From the NCBI GenBank assembly GCA_023248215.1, contig JAHFEW010000020.1:1-57410 (forward strand): 57,410 bases of DNA, written 5' to 3'. The position numbers were made by a program, and so were the translations under genes. Shown here in pieces: positions 39,981 through 48,555 of the stretch. Each line of letters opens with the position of its first letter. The first letter of the stretch is position 1. Below the pieces are notes generated by a model. The model searched no databases and had not been told where the DNA came from. It saw only the letters and a list, made by a program, of their open reading frames with translations. This DNA comes from Nitrospira sp. (GTDB lineage: Bacteria; Nitrospirota; Nitrospiria; Nitrospirales; Nitrospiraceae).

Positions 39981-40952
39981 CTACTGGTCGTCTTCGTTCG
40001 GCTGGTCGTCCTTGATGGACCGCCCGGTGTGTGCGATAAACACGTCATCCAGCCGCGGCCGGTGATAGTCGATGAACTCGAGCTGACAGGTCAGGCGGTT
40101 GGCCGCTTCGAGGATGGCCGGCAAGGCCTTCTCTGGAGAATCGACCCGAATATCCAATCCGTTCGGCTTGGTCATCACGGCGCGGATGGCCGGCAGAGTT
40201 TTGACTGCGGCCGCCAGCGCCTCGACGCGATCCTGTTCGCGCACCGTCAGCGACACCAGATCTCCACCCAATCCAACTTTCAACTCCGTGGGAGACCCCA
40301 AGGCCTTAATCCGGCCGCCGTCGATGATGGCGATCCGATCACAGAGTTGATCGGCCTCATCCAGATAGTTGGTCGTCATGACGACGGTGATGCCCCGCTC
40401 CCGCATCGCCCGTACATGGTCCCAAATACGGAGACGGCTTTGCACATCCAAGCCGAGTGTCGGTTCATCCAGAAAGAGAATCTTCGGATCGGGCAACAAC
40501 CCGCAGGCGATATCCAGCTTCCGCTTCATGCCGCCGGAATAGGTCTTGGCCGGACGATCGGCATGCGCCTCCAGTTCGACCAGCTTCAGCAGTTGGGGGA
40601 TGCGCGTGGACGCTTCTTCGGCCGACAGGTGATACAGGTCCGCAAGCAGTTCGAGATGTTCTCGTCCCGTCAGAAAGCGATCGATGGCGCGCTCCTGAGG
40701 CACGTACCCGATCGTCTGCCGCACACGGTCCGCATCCTTCACCGAATCCAGTCCGAAAATCTTGGCCGACCCCGAGGTCGGATGGAGCAGGGTAATCAGA
40801 ATGCGAAGGGTGGTACTCTTACCCGCACCGTTCGGTCCAAGCAGACCGAATATTTCACCGGTATAGACCTGAAACGACAGATCATCGACGGCCCGGATCT
40901 TGTCGTAGGCTTTCCCGAGATGCGACACCTCAATAGCGACAGCCCGCGACAT
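39981..40952 (-). CDS. ABC exporter ATP-binding protein (DrrA-like)
   Basis: The protein has 323 residues from the ATG at 40952, whose first base is also the first base of the upstream gene's TAA stop. It has Walker A GPNGAGKS, the Q-loop in GYVPQE, the signature YSGGMKRKLDIA, Walker B ILFLDEPTLGLD and the H-loop region VVMTTNYLDEADQLCD. The C-terminal 90 residues are a DrrA-type regulatory tail with HRPRLDDVFIAHTGRS. It powers the permease encoded downstream. Confidence 0.9.
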   Translation of the reverse strand: MSRAVAIEVSHLGKAYDKIRAVDDLSFQVYTGEIFGLLGPNGAGKSTTLRILITLLHPTSGSAKIFGLDSVKDADRVRQTIGYVPQERAIDRFLTGREHLELLADLYHLSAEEASTRIPQLLKLVELEAHADRPAKTYSGGMKRKLDIACGLLPDPKILFLDEPTLGLDVQSRLRIWDHVRAMRERGITVVMTTNYLDEADQLCDRIAIIDGGRIKALGSPTELKVGLGGDLVSLTVREQDRVEALAAAVKTLPAIRAVMTKPNGLDIRVDSPEKALPAILEAANRLTCQLEFIDYHRPRLDDVFIAHTGRSIKDDQPNEDDQ

Positions 40953-41641
40953 TACCCCCACCCTCCGGCGCCGCGCCGCTCCGCCAGCCTAAATTGGATT
41001 AAATCGCTGAGCCGTCGAGCCTGCTGCGGCAGGTGTTCCGCCTCCAACAAGAACTGCTTTTCAAGCGGAGTGCAGTCCAAGTAGGTCGAGAGGGAGTTCA
41101 CGAACACTTCGTCGCTCACATCGGGCCGGACGAGACTGTGAAGCGGCGATGCCTCTTCGTCGGCCTGAAGATATTCATCGAGAACATCCATCAGATACCG
41201 GCGCAACGGCGGGTCCATCGAAAAATCGCGGTCTCGAGGCTTCAGTGTCACACGAGCTTCGCGATAACTTTTCTCGAAGAACTCCTCGCGCACTTCGTAG
41301 CGCTCAATGCCTTGGAGAAGAATGTTCGAGCGGCCATCGGGCAGTTTTTGGACACTGGCCAGACGCCCGACACAGCCCACCGAAAAGATCGGCGGATTCC
41401 CATCGTATTGTTCTTCCCATCCCTCCTTCAGGAGCGCCATGCCAATGCATTGCCCTCCTGCCGCCGCATCCGCTACCATCTGGCGGTAGCGCGGCTCAAA
41501 TACATGGAGCGGAAGGTAGGTTTTGGGAAAGAACACGACGTTCGGGAGAGGAAACAACGGAATGCGCTCCGGAACGGGAAATGGCTGGGCCTTTCCCGAC
41601 AACTCACGGCTTGGCTTATCGCGTTCCGGTTCAAGAAACAT
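40952..41641 (-). CDS. Stand-alone Lon N-terminal substrate-binding domain protein
   Basis: The protein has 229 residues. The beta-rich Lon-N domain is evident in IPLFPLPNVVFFPKTYLPLHVFEPRYRQM (LPLHVFE core), followed by GCVGRLASVQKLPDGRSNILLQG and a helical C-terminus. It lacks the AAA and protease domains of Lon, as is common for short paralogues of unknown function. It precedes the ABC ATPase gene with a 1-base overlap, so the three genes are one operon. Confidence 0.85.
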   Translation of the reverse strand: MFLEPERDKPSRELSGKAQPFPVPERIPLFPLPNVVFFPKTYLPLHVFEPRYRQMVADAAAGGQCIGMALLKEGWEEQYDGNPPIFSVGCVGRLASVQKLPDGRSNILLQGIERYEVREEFFEKSYREARVTLKPRDRDFSMDPPLRRYLMDVLDEYLQADEEASPLHSLVRPDVSDEVFVNSLSTYLDCTPLEKQFLLEAEHLPQQARRLSDLIQFRLAERRGAGGWG

Positions 41642-41820
41642 GGCTCACGATAGCTGATGCTTTGCAAAATTGTCAACGTCGTGACGCCGCTTCTCAACAG
41701 CATCGATCGCCTGAAAACCATGATGAATACTGATGTTCATCCAATCGGTCATCAAGGACATACACAGAGGCCTGGACACTCCCTGATGGCTCACCCCCTG
41801 CGCCGGCCGGCGAGTCCGCG

Positions 41821-42960
41821 ATGATGCTCACACGTATTTTCTTTCTCACTTCGTTGGTGACAACGCTCGTGCTGCTGTCCCTCGGCACCCAATCTATTGC
41901 GACAGATGACGCCCCGCAGCCTTTTCACATCGCCACGCCGGGTTATCAGTATCGGTTTCCTGAAGACCATGGCGCCCACGAACGGTTTCGCACGGAATGG
42001 TGGTATTACACCGGGCATCTCACGGCGGCCAATGGCCGACCATTCGGCTTTCAACTCACCTTTTTCCGCCGCGGCATTCCGCCGGATCAGGTCAAGACAG
42101 ATCCTTCCAAATGGTCTATACACCAACTCTACCTCGCGCACTTCGCCCTGACGGACCTTGAGAGCGGCCGATTCCTTTATGCCGACAAACTCAGTCGTGA
42201 AGGACTCGGCAAAGCCGGTGCCGAGACGGACCGATTGCGCGTGTGGATCGATCGCTGGTCCGTCTCAATGGATGATCGAATGCCGGATCGGCAAAGACTC
42301 CAGGCCGCGACCGATGAATTCGCCATCGACCTTCATGTGACCCCGCGGAAGCCTCCCGCTCTGCATGGTCGAGAGGGAGTCAGCCGCAAAGGCGCCGCCC
42401 CGGAGCAGGCCTCGCACTACTATTCATTCACTCATCTCGCGACCAAGGGACAGATTCGGGTGGGCGCCGAGACCTTCACCGTCACCGGCCTGAGCTGGAT
42501 GGATCATGAGTTCGGTTCGGCCGACCTCGGCCGGGACGTGGTGGGATGGGACTGGTTCAGCCTGCATTTGAGCGATTCGACTGAGCTCATGTGGTATTCG
42601 TTGCGGCGTGCCGATGGTTCGGCCGATCCCCTGTCAAGCGGCACGCTCATCTTTGCCGATGGACAAACCCAGCCGCTCAACGCGCAGGACCTCACGATTG
42701 AGCCGCTCTCATATTGGACGAGTCCACGATCCCACGCGCGTTACCCGCAGCGTTGGCGACTCTCCGCGCCCTCTTTAGGACTGGATCTGGATGTGGTGTC
42801 GTTACTCACAGACCAAGAATTGCACACTGCCCGCAGCACCCGCGTGACGTACTGGGAAGGGGCCGTGTCCGCCACCGGCCAGGCGCGGGGCGCGCCTATT
42901 TCAGGACGTGGCTATGTCGAACTCACGGGATACGCCGAACGATTCACACAGCGTCTCTAA
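41821..42960 (+). CDS. Secreted CrtC/lipocalin-like protein
   Basis: The protein has 379 residues with a signal peptide (RIFFLTSLVTTLVLLS). It contains the hallmark EWWYYTGHL (about 59-67), then FQLTFFRRG, a central SWMDHEFGSADLG block and WDWFSLHLSD. This combination marks the CrtC/AttH-type double-lipocalin family (PF07143 and relatives). In phototrophs the name-giver hydrates carotenoids, but many members in other bacteria are secreted proteins of unknown use, often next to ABC exporters. The gene is divergent from the ABC/Lon-N operon across 179 bp. Confidence 0.8.
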   Translation: MMLTRIFFLTSLVTTLVLLSLGTQSIATDDAPQPFHIATPGYQYRFPEDHGAHERFRTEWWYYTGHLTAANGRPFGFQLTFFRRGIPPDQVKTDPSKWSIHQLYLAHFALTDLESGRFLYADKLSREGLGKAGAETDRLRVWIDRWSVSMDDRMPDRQRLQAATDEFAIDLHVTPRKPPALHGREGVSRKGAAPEQASHYYSFTHLATKGQIRVGAETFTVTGLSWMDHEFGSADLGRDVVGWDWFSLHLSDSTELMWYSLRRADGSADPLSSGTLIFADGQTQPLNAQDLTIEPLSYWTSPRSHARYPQRWRLSAPSLGLDLDVVSLLTDQELHTARSTRVTYWEGAVSATGQARGAPISGRGYVELTGYAERFTQRL

Positions 42961-43032
42961 CCTCTCCCACGACTCTACGATGCGTTACCTTGACTCAGTC
43001 GCCGCGCTATGGTTAGGTCTGCGGCCATTGTG

Positions 43033-44076
43033 ATGTCGTTAGGGAATCAATCTCGTGCCATCCTCCGACGGTCCGTTTTTCTGATCGGCCTACTCCTGCT
43101 GGCCTGCGGGAAGCGGGAAGCGGCCGTGGTCTCAATCGCGCTCCATCCGTCGAATCCCAACATCGTCTATATCGCCACCAACGACGCGGTGCACAAGACC
43201 AGGGACGGCGGCCAGACCTGGGAGCAGTTTCCGAGCTTCACCGCCCGCCGCGTCACGACCTTGGCCATCGACCCGAAGCTCCCTGCCACCGTGTACGCCG
43301 GCACCATGGGGGATGCCATTTACAAAAGTCCGGATGGCGGCCAACATTGGCTGCCGCACAACGTCGGGCTCAAGGAGCACGTCTCATTCGTCAATGAAAT
43401 CATCTTTCATCCGAACAATACCGAGCTGATCTACCTCGCCACCACGGTCGGGGCGTTCGTCACCAAAAACGGAGGCCGGGAGTGGGAAGAACGGATGGCT
43501 GGAATGAAGGAAGTCCACATCGTCACCTGCATCACCATGGATCACCAACACCCCCGCGTCCTCTATGCAGGGACGACCGGCGGCACCTATCGCAGCGAGG
43601 ATGGCGGCGGGAACTGGCAGAAAAAGAATAGCGGGCTCATTCCTGACGACGTACTGAACGCCTCCATGGCACTCGGAGTGAATGTGTTGGCGGTCGATCC
43701 GCTGAATTCCGGTATCGTCTACGCCGGAACCACGAAGGGGCTCTTTCGAACCACCAACCGGGCGGAGTACTGGGAACAGATCGGGCAGGGACTGTCGGAC
43801 CAATTCATCAGCACCTTGGTCGTGCATCCGACGAATCCCGGCATTCTATACATCGGCGGGCCGGCCGGCGTCCTCAAGACCGCCGATGCCGGAAAAACCT
43901 GGCAGCCTCACAATCAGGGGCTCGCCACATTGAATGTGCGCACCATCGCCATCAGCGCACGCGATCCCCAGCTCCTCTACGCAGGTACGAATGGGAGCGG
44001 GTTATACCGATCGACCGACGGCGGGGAAACCTGGACAGCGATCCCCCTGACTCATCCCGTCCTGGCCGCACCGTAA
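43033..44076 (+). CDS. BNR/YCF48-type beta-propeller lipoprotein
   Basis: The protein has 347 residues from the ATG at 43033; an ATG at 43009 also exists but falls within a possible promoter (TTGACT at 42990-42995). The lipobox LLLLAC gives a lipid-anchored Cys25. Seven Asp-box-like repeats follow (TRDGGQTWEQ, SPDGGQHWLP, TKNGGREWEE, SEDGGGNWQK, TTNRAEYWEQ, TADAGKTWQP, STDGGETWTA), spaced about 45 residues. They predict a seven-bladed propeller. Ligand or partner unknown. Confidence 0.8.
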   Translation: MSLGNQSRAILRRSVFLIGLLLLACGKREAAVVSIALHPSNPNIVYIATNDAVHKTRDGGQTWEQFPSFTARRVTTLAIDPKLPATVYAGTMGDAIYKSPDGGQHWLPHNVGLKEHVSFVNEIIFHPNNTELIYLATTVGAFVTKNGGREWEERMAGMKEVHIVTCITMDHQHPRVLYAGTTGGTYRSEDGGGNWQKKNSGLIPDDVLNASMALGVNVLAVDPLNSGIVYAGTTKGLFRTTNRAEYWEQIGQGLSDQFISTLVVHPTNPGILYIGGPAGVLKTADAGKTWQPHNQGLATLNVRTIAISARDPQLLYAGTNGSGLYRSTDGGETWTAIPLTHPVLAAP

Positions 44077-44094
44077 CGTCCACGAGTGTCACTG

Positions 44095-44703
44095 ATGCCG
44101 ATTCTGCTACTCATCAGACATGGAGAAACCGACTGGAACCGGTCCGGTCGCGTGATGGGCGACCAATCGATTCCTCTCAACCAGACCGGCGAACGCCAAG
44201 CCCATGCCTGCGCCGAGGTGTTGTCCCGCACCCCGATCACCGGCATCTTCACCAGCCCCGTCTTGCGCGCCGTGCAGACGGCCGAGATTTTGCGTCTGCC
44301 GCAAGGGGCGCCTCTGTACCATATTCCGGGACTGAGTGAGATTGGAGTGGGTGATTGGATCAATCGTTACTGGCAGGATTTCGCCGATGATCCGGCGAAG
44401 CGGGAATGGTACACCCAACCGGACCAGGCTCGCCCATCCGGCGGGGAAACGCTGCGAGAGGTGCAACGTCGTGCGGTCGCTGCGGTGGAACAAGTGATCG
44501 ACAGCGCGCAGGACAGGCCCTACGTCTTCGTATCCCACGGCGATGTCATCCGGGCGATTCTCGCCCATTATCTGCACCTCGACTTGGCGATCATCCGCCA
44601 TGCGAGAATCGATCATGTCTCCGCCAGCGGGCTGGAGCTGACAGGCCACGCCGCTCAGCTTCTGTTCCTCAACCATCGACCAGGTTTGGACCGGCTCCTC
44701 TGA
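44095..44703 (+). CDS. Histidine phosphatase (phosphoglycerate mutase superfamily)
   Basis: The protein has 202 residues from the ATG at 44095; a GTG at 44086 is possible. The phosphohistidine motif LIRHGETDWNRSGR opens the protein. The second catalytic half includes TSPVLRAVQTAEIL, the acidic GLSEIGVGDW, and the distal FVSHGDVIRAIL. This is the two-histidine core of GpmB/CobC-type phosphatases. It could act on sugar phosphates, cobalamin or a protein; the substrate is not fixed by the sequence. It follows the propeller gene by 18 bp. Confidence 0.85.
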   Translation: MPILLLIRHGETDWNRSGRVMGDQSIPLNQTGERQAHACAEVLSRTPITGIFTSPVLRAVQTAEILRLPQGAPLYHIPGLSEIGVGDWINRYWQDFADDPAKREWYTQPDQARPSGGETLREVQRRAVAAVEQVIDSAQDRPYVFVSHGDVIRAILAHYLHLDLAIIRHARIDHVSASGLELTGHAAQLLFLNHRPGLDRLL

Positions 44704-44717
44704 ACACCGCCTCCGGT

Positions 44718-45200
44718 CTATGGTTGGGAGGGAGCCGGCGCCTCCGTCCTCTTCCCGTAGTAGCGGCTTCCGTACCCCTTCAGGTCCTCCGACAGGCCCG
44801 TCCATTCTTGGGCCGTCAAGAGCCCCTTCATCTTGAAGCGGAGGCCCAGAATCTTTGCCGAAGAGCGCATCCGGCTATTGTTCAACTCATCGAGAATCTT
44901 CGTGAACTCGTCCGGCGACGCAGCGTAATTCGCATTCAACTCATAGAGCGCGCGATGGTACTCGCGGTGTTGCTCCCGTGCCGACTTGATCTCGGTGATG
45001 ATTTCCCCCATCACCACATTCACCTGTTTTACCTTCTCCGGGTCTTTGACATGTTTCTCGACCAGGCCGCTCACATCCTTACCGGCTTTGTTCCAGTAGT
45101 CGCCCTGCGCGCGGTCATAATTCCCGTGGTGATGGGACGAACAACCGGCGAACAGGGTCAGAATTAAACCGCTGAGAAGCATCAGATACCGACTGCTCAT
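44718..45200 (-). CDS. Small helical lipoprotein
   Basis: The protein has 160 residues, starting at the ATG (MSSRYLML) that follows GGAGG rather than the ATG four codons upstream. The lipobox is LTLFAGC and the mature start is His-rich (SSHHHGNYD). The body is charged and helical (KDPEKVKQVNVVMGEIITEIKSAREQHREY) and recalls the CpxP/Spy or heavy-metal-resistance type of periplasmic helical proteins, including a TAQEWTGL stretch. That resemblance is weak. Confidence 0.65.
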   Translation of the reverse strand: MSSRYLMLLSGLILTLFAGCSSHHHGNYDRAQGDYWNKAGKDVSGLVEKHVKDPEKVKQVNVVMGEIITEIKSAREQHREYHRALYELNANYAASPDEFTKILDELNNSRMRSSAKILGLRFKMKGLLTAQEWTGLSEDLKGYGSRYYGKRTEAPAPSQP

Positions 45201-45317
45201 GTCGACCTCCATTTAAAGATACAGAAAAATACATCGTTGAAATGAAAACGCGTTGCGTGTCACACCGTTCCTGCCGTAAGCTTCCACCCAGATATCATAC
45301 CGCTGAGGAACGTCGGC

Positions 45318-45674
45318 ATGGGCAGCCACATGGGTCACAATCGGGGAACAGGCCCGGTAGAGTCGCTCCGGGACGAGTTCCGGGAACATCTCGATGTGTT
45401 TTACAGTCGGCTGAAACTGGCCGCACCCTATGACACGGTCGAAAAGGCCTTAGGGAGCCTGACCACGAGACTCAACGCCCTACCGCCGGAAGAGCTTCAG
45501 AACCTGTCCACGGACGCGGCGCAGCGATGGGTGCACTTTCGGCAGGCGTTCGTCGAATCGGGCTTGAGCCTGAAACATCGCGGCATCATTGCGGGCCTGG
45601 CACGATCCAGACAAACGCTCAACCTGCCGCCGGAATTTGACCACCTGCTCAATCTATACAGCACAACCCCCTAA
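45318..45674 (+). CDS. Small soluble protein of unknown function
   Basis: The protein has 118 residues with no signal peptide or membrane helix. It appears helical and charged (SLRDEFREHLDVFYSRLKLAAP, then LPPEELQNLSTDAAQRW). I recognise no family. It overlaps the convergent membrane-protein gene by 4 bp. Codon use fits the neighbours, which supports a real gene. Confidence 0.5.
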   Translation: MGSHMGHNRGTGPVESLRDEFREHLDVFYSRLKLAAPYDTVEKALGSLTTRLNALPPEELQNLSTDAAQRWVHFRQAFVESGLSLKHRGIIAGLARSRQTLNLPPEFDHLLNLYSTTP

Positions 45675-46354
45675 GCTGTGCCCGTACCGTCCAATGCCAC
45701 GGCCCGGAGTTCCGTATAGACCTGCATCAACCTTGTGTTCTCGATTCGATAGGCCACCGCCACGGTCAACAGGCCGAAGGCCACCACGATCAATCCCACA
45801 CCCGTCACCCCGACTCCCAACAACAGCCCTCCTAACGATTCGAATCCTCCCTGGAACAGATAGGTAATGAGAAATCCGAGTGTTCCGAGGCCCACGAGAC
45901 TGAACCACAAGAAGGTGAGGATTGACGACGACCAGGGTATTCGTTTCGTGCAGACCAACTTGAGTCCGTCCGCCTCGGACGCCCATTCGATGGAGCCCTT
46001 TAACGGCCAGGCCGTGCGGAAGCGCATGGAGAACAGCCGATAGGTCGGGCGGATCACCATCCTGTTGGCCTCCGGAAAGACCCGCGCCACGCCGTGAGGC
46101 AAGGAAAGAAATCCGTTCGTATCGAAGTGTCGCACGAGCCTCTGGACGCCCAACGAGGTAATCTGGTCCTGCACCTGTCCGATCCCATACCCATAGCGGC
46201 AGGCGTCGGATGAAAGACGGGCGAAGTACATCCAATCGCCGACAATCAGCCCAACAAACAACACGATGGCGAATGCACCGGCCAGTACCATAACGGAAAC
46301 TTCCCACAGGGCTTTGCGGAGAATCAAGCCCGAATGAAATGAGGCGTCGCTCAA
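45671..46354 (-). CDS. Membrane protein of unknown function
   Basis: The protein has up to 227 residues from a TTG at 46354; no good ribosome site is visible, so the true start may be further inside. One helix (about 20-40, VMVLAGAFAIVLFVGLIVG) precedes a soluble domain of about 100 residues. Two further helices follow (about 147-167 and 175-205, rich in Gly). No family recognised. It is divergent from the methyltransferase gene. Confidence 0.55.
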   Translation of the reverse strand: MSDASFHSGLILRKALWEVSVMVLAGAFAIVLFVGLIVGDWMYFARLSSDACRYGYGIGQVQDQITSLGVQRLVRHFDTNGFLSLPHGVARVFPEANRMVIRPTYRLFSMRFRTAWPLKGSIEWASEADGLKLVCTKRIPWSSSILTFLWFSLVGLGTLGFLITYLFQGGFESLGGLLLGVGVTGVGLIVVAFGLLTVAVAYRIENTRLMQVYTELRAVALDGTGTA

Positions 46355-46370
46355 CTCCCAGAGGAACCTG

Positions 46371-46400
46371 TTGACTCCCCATGAGTGCTTTGGCTACATT
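46371..46400 (+). promoter_or_regulatory. Candidate sigma-70 promoter for the methyltransferase gene
   Basis: TTGACT (46371-46376) and TACATT (46395-46400) are separated by 18 bp. Transcription would start near 46407 and leave a leader of about 140 nt before the methyltransferase ATG. Confidence 0.4.
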
Positions 46401-46545
46401 AAGCCCGTTCTTATCCGGCGGGTGAGGACGAGTCATCCGGGTCACGGTCCCGCCTTCATAGATTTTTCCACGCCACACTTCTCATCGCCGTCACTTCTGC
46501 ACTGCAGAGTGTGCGGGCAGAGAGGCGTGATTTTGCGGAGGGACG

Positions 46546-47226
46546 ATGGATATCGCCAAAGTCGAGCGAGTGTACACCAGTTATTCCGGCGTCTACGATC
46601 ATATTTTCGGAAAAATCTTCCACGAGTCGCGCGAGTCCGCCGTGCGCAACCTCAGAATCCGGCCCGAAGAAAAAATTCTGGAAGTCGGAGTCGGAACAGG
46701 GATCGCCCTGGAGTACTACCCGAAGAACTGCGAAATCATCGGCATCGACCTCTCCTCAGGCATGCTGGCGAAGGCCCGGCAGCGCCAGTCCCACTATCAT
46801 CTGGACCATGTGCGGCTCATGCTGATGGACGCAGGCAAAATGGATTTTGCCGACGATAGCTTCGATACCGTGATGGCGGCGTACGTGGTCACCGCCGTGC
46901 CGGATTACCGCAAAGTCGTGAACGAAATGATTCGGGTCTGCAAACCAGGGGGGCGCATCATCATGCTGAACCACTTCAGCAACGGCAATAAGCTGATCGC
47001 CGCCGTGGAAAAAGTCATCTCCCCCCTCTGTAAACATATCGGCTTCCGCACCGATCTTTCCCTCAACACCGTACTGGAAGGCACCGGCCTGCATGTCGCC
47101 CGAAAAGAAAAAGTCAACCCGATGAAGTTTTGGCACTTGGTGGAATGTGTCAATCGGAAGACCGGCAAGCATGTCAGCGTGAATGGGAATGGAAACGGGA
47201 ACGGAAGGAACGGTCACCACAGCTGA
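46546..47226 (+). CDS. Class I SAM-dependent methyltransferase, possibly phospholipid N-methyltransferase
   Basis: The protein has 226 residues; the ATG follows GGAGGGACG. The Rossmann methyltransferase motifs are ILEVGVGTGIAL (motif I), IIGIDLSSGML, DAGKMDFADDSFDTV and KPGGRIIMLNHF. The opening SYSGVYDHIFGKIFHESR and the length resemble Rhodobacter-type PmtA, which methylates phosphatidylethanolamine, but also UbiE-like enzymes. The C-terminus ends in an Asn-Gly repeat tail (NGNGNGNG, then RNGHHS) encoded by a GGGAAC-like simple repeat. Substrate uncertain. Confidence 0.75.
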   Translation: MDIAKVERVYTSYSGVYDHIFGKIFHESRESAVRNLRIRPEEKILEVGVGTGIALEYYPKNCEIIGIDLSSGMLAKARQRQSHYHLDHVRLMLMDAGKMDFADDSFDTVMAAYVVTAVPDYRKVVNEMIRVCKPGGRIIMLNHFSNGNKLIAAVEKVISPLCKHIGFRTDLSLNTVLEGTGLHVARKEKVNPMKFWHLVECVNRKTGKHVSVNGNGNGNGRNGHHS

Positions 47227-47248
47227 CGACCGCGTGCTCGCCTGACAA

Positions 47249-48067
47249 TCACAAACGCGCGTGATGTGCGCGCCCCAGCGATTTCCAATTCACCCATTCT
47301 TCCTGTGAAAAAAACGTCTGTCCCACAAGACAGGTCCCGGAAAAGGATTGCGTGACCAGGTCGGTCACAAGGCTCAGCAAGCGGCCACCTGATCGACCGG
47401 CAAGGTGGTGGAGTCGCATTCGCATTCCAAACCCGGCACAGTCGATCGGTCCATACGTCTGGACCTCAACCGCCGCCGCTGAACCGGCGCTCACATCGAC
47501 TGCGGCCACCAATTTGCCTTCCCAGCACAACCCTCGGTACGGTGCGGTTCGAGGTCCCGCCGCCCTCCAAATGCAAGGTGCCCCCGCCCGATCCAGTTGA
47601 TCAAGTAGCCAGGCCACAGTGGGCGCCTCGCCGGAATCTGCCTGAAAGGTCCACTGCGCCACCGCGCCATCCATGTCCGCATCGCTCTGTGGAAGCGACA
47701 CCTCTTCGAGCATCGCCTCCTCGCAGACCACGTACAGCTCGCCGTGCGGATCGAACCAAAAACGCAATTTCCCTTCGTTCAGCTCCACCTGGATGACACC
47801 CAATACAGAACAGTCGGCGCCGTCCTGCTCGAAGATGGACAGGTCAGAGACGCCCTGCATCGTCAGCTTGGCGACCCGTATAATGCCCTGCGCTGGGTAG
47901 CGCACCACAACCGTCGCCGCAGTGCCCGCCAAGACGTCGTGCCCGGACTCCTCGTCAAAGATCCGGCGCTTGGACACATGCACATCGGTCACCTGCCCAC
48001 CGCGAAACCCCTGCGTGTGCGCGAGAAACCAGCGAAGATCTTCCACGGTCTTAATAGGGTAGGTCAT
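47249..48067 (-). CDS. Soluble protein of unknown function
   Basis: The protein has 272 residues with no signal peptide or membrane helix. It looks mixed alpha/beta with many short strands; the second half is Ala/Gly-rich. Two Trp-containing segments stand out (KTVEDLRWFLAHTQGF at the start and QEEWVNWKSLGRAHH at the end). I do not recognise a family. It is convergent with the methyltransferase gene, 22 bp away. Confidence 0.6.
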   Translation of the reverse strand: MTYPIKTVEDLRWFLAHTQGFRGGQVTDVHVSKRRIFDEESGHDVLAGTAATVVVRYPAQGIIRVAKLTMQGVSDLSIFEQDGADCSVLGVIQVELNEGKLRFWFDPHGELYVVCEEAMLEEVSLPQSDADMDGAVAQWTFQADSGEAPTVAWLLDQLDRAGAPCIWRAAGPRTAPYRGLCWEGKLVAAVDVSAGSAAAVEVQTYGPIDCAGFGMRMRLHHLAGRSGGRLLSLVTDLVTQSFSGTCLVGQTFFSQEEWVNWKSLGRAHHARL

Positions 48068-48199
48068 GGACGGTCCGGGTACCTTTCGCCGTGCTGCGGT
48101 CGACCGACGGCCGCGAACAGGTTACCTTATCATGCCGATGAGGTTGGAGACACGAGGCGGGAAGAGGCAAGAAACACGAGGGGAAACTCGTCACCGGTG

Positions 48200-48403
48200 T
48201 CAAAACAGCAACGGTTGCTGTTTGAGTTCCGCCAATCGGCGTTCCAGATCATCCACACGCTCCTGCAGACGTTGATTGTCCAGACGCAGGAGATCGAGGC
48301 GATCCAACAGCTGTTCGCGTTGGATATTCGTCCATTCCAGCGTGCGCTTCAATCCGGCCAGCTCAAGCTGTGCCTGTCGTCCGTCATCGAACCCGGAACC
48401 CAT
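48200..48403 (-). CDS. Small coiled-coil protein (SlyX-like)
   Basis: The protein has 67 residues, preceded by GAGG at a suitable distance. Nearly the whole length is a heptad-pattern helix (LDRLDLLRLDNQRLQERVDDLERRL) ending in a short hydrophobic tail (QQPLLF). This resembles SlyX, a small conserved coiled-coil protein of unknown function. Length and tail agree with that family, but a coiled coil alone is weak evidence. Confidence 0.5.
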   Translation of the reverse strand: MGSGFDDGRQAQLELAGLKRTLEWTNIQREQLLDRLDLLRLDNQRLQERVDDLERRLAELKQQPLLF

Positions 48404-48555
48404 GCGTACGCCTCAGTCGATCGTCGTCCGGCAGTGCTACGCCGAATCGTAGCGCATTCTCCGTTCATTGCGGAGCGATTAGTGAATAATCGACAGAGGC
48501 ATGCCACGGAGGGAAACACACTGGATCAACAGGATGAAACCGTCGCGGAGAAAGG

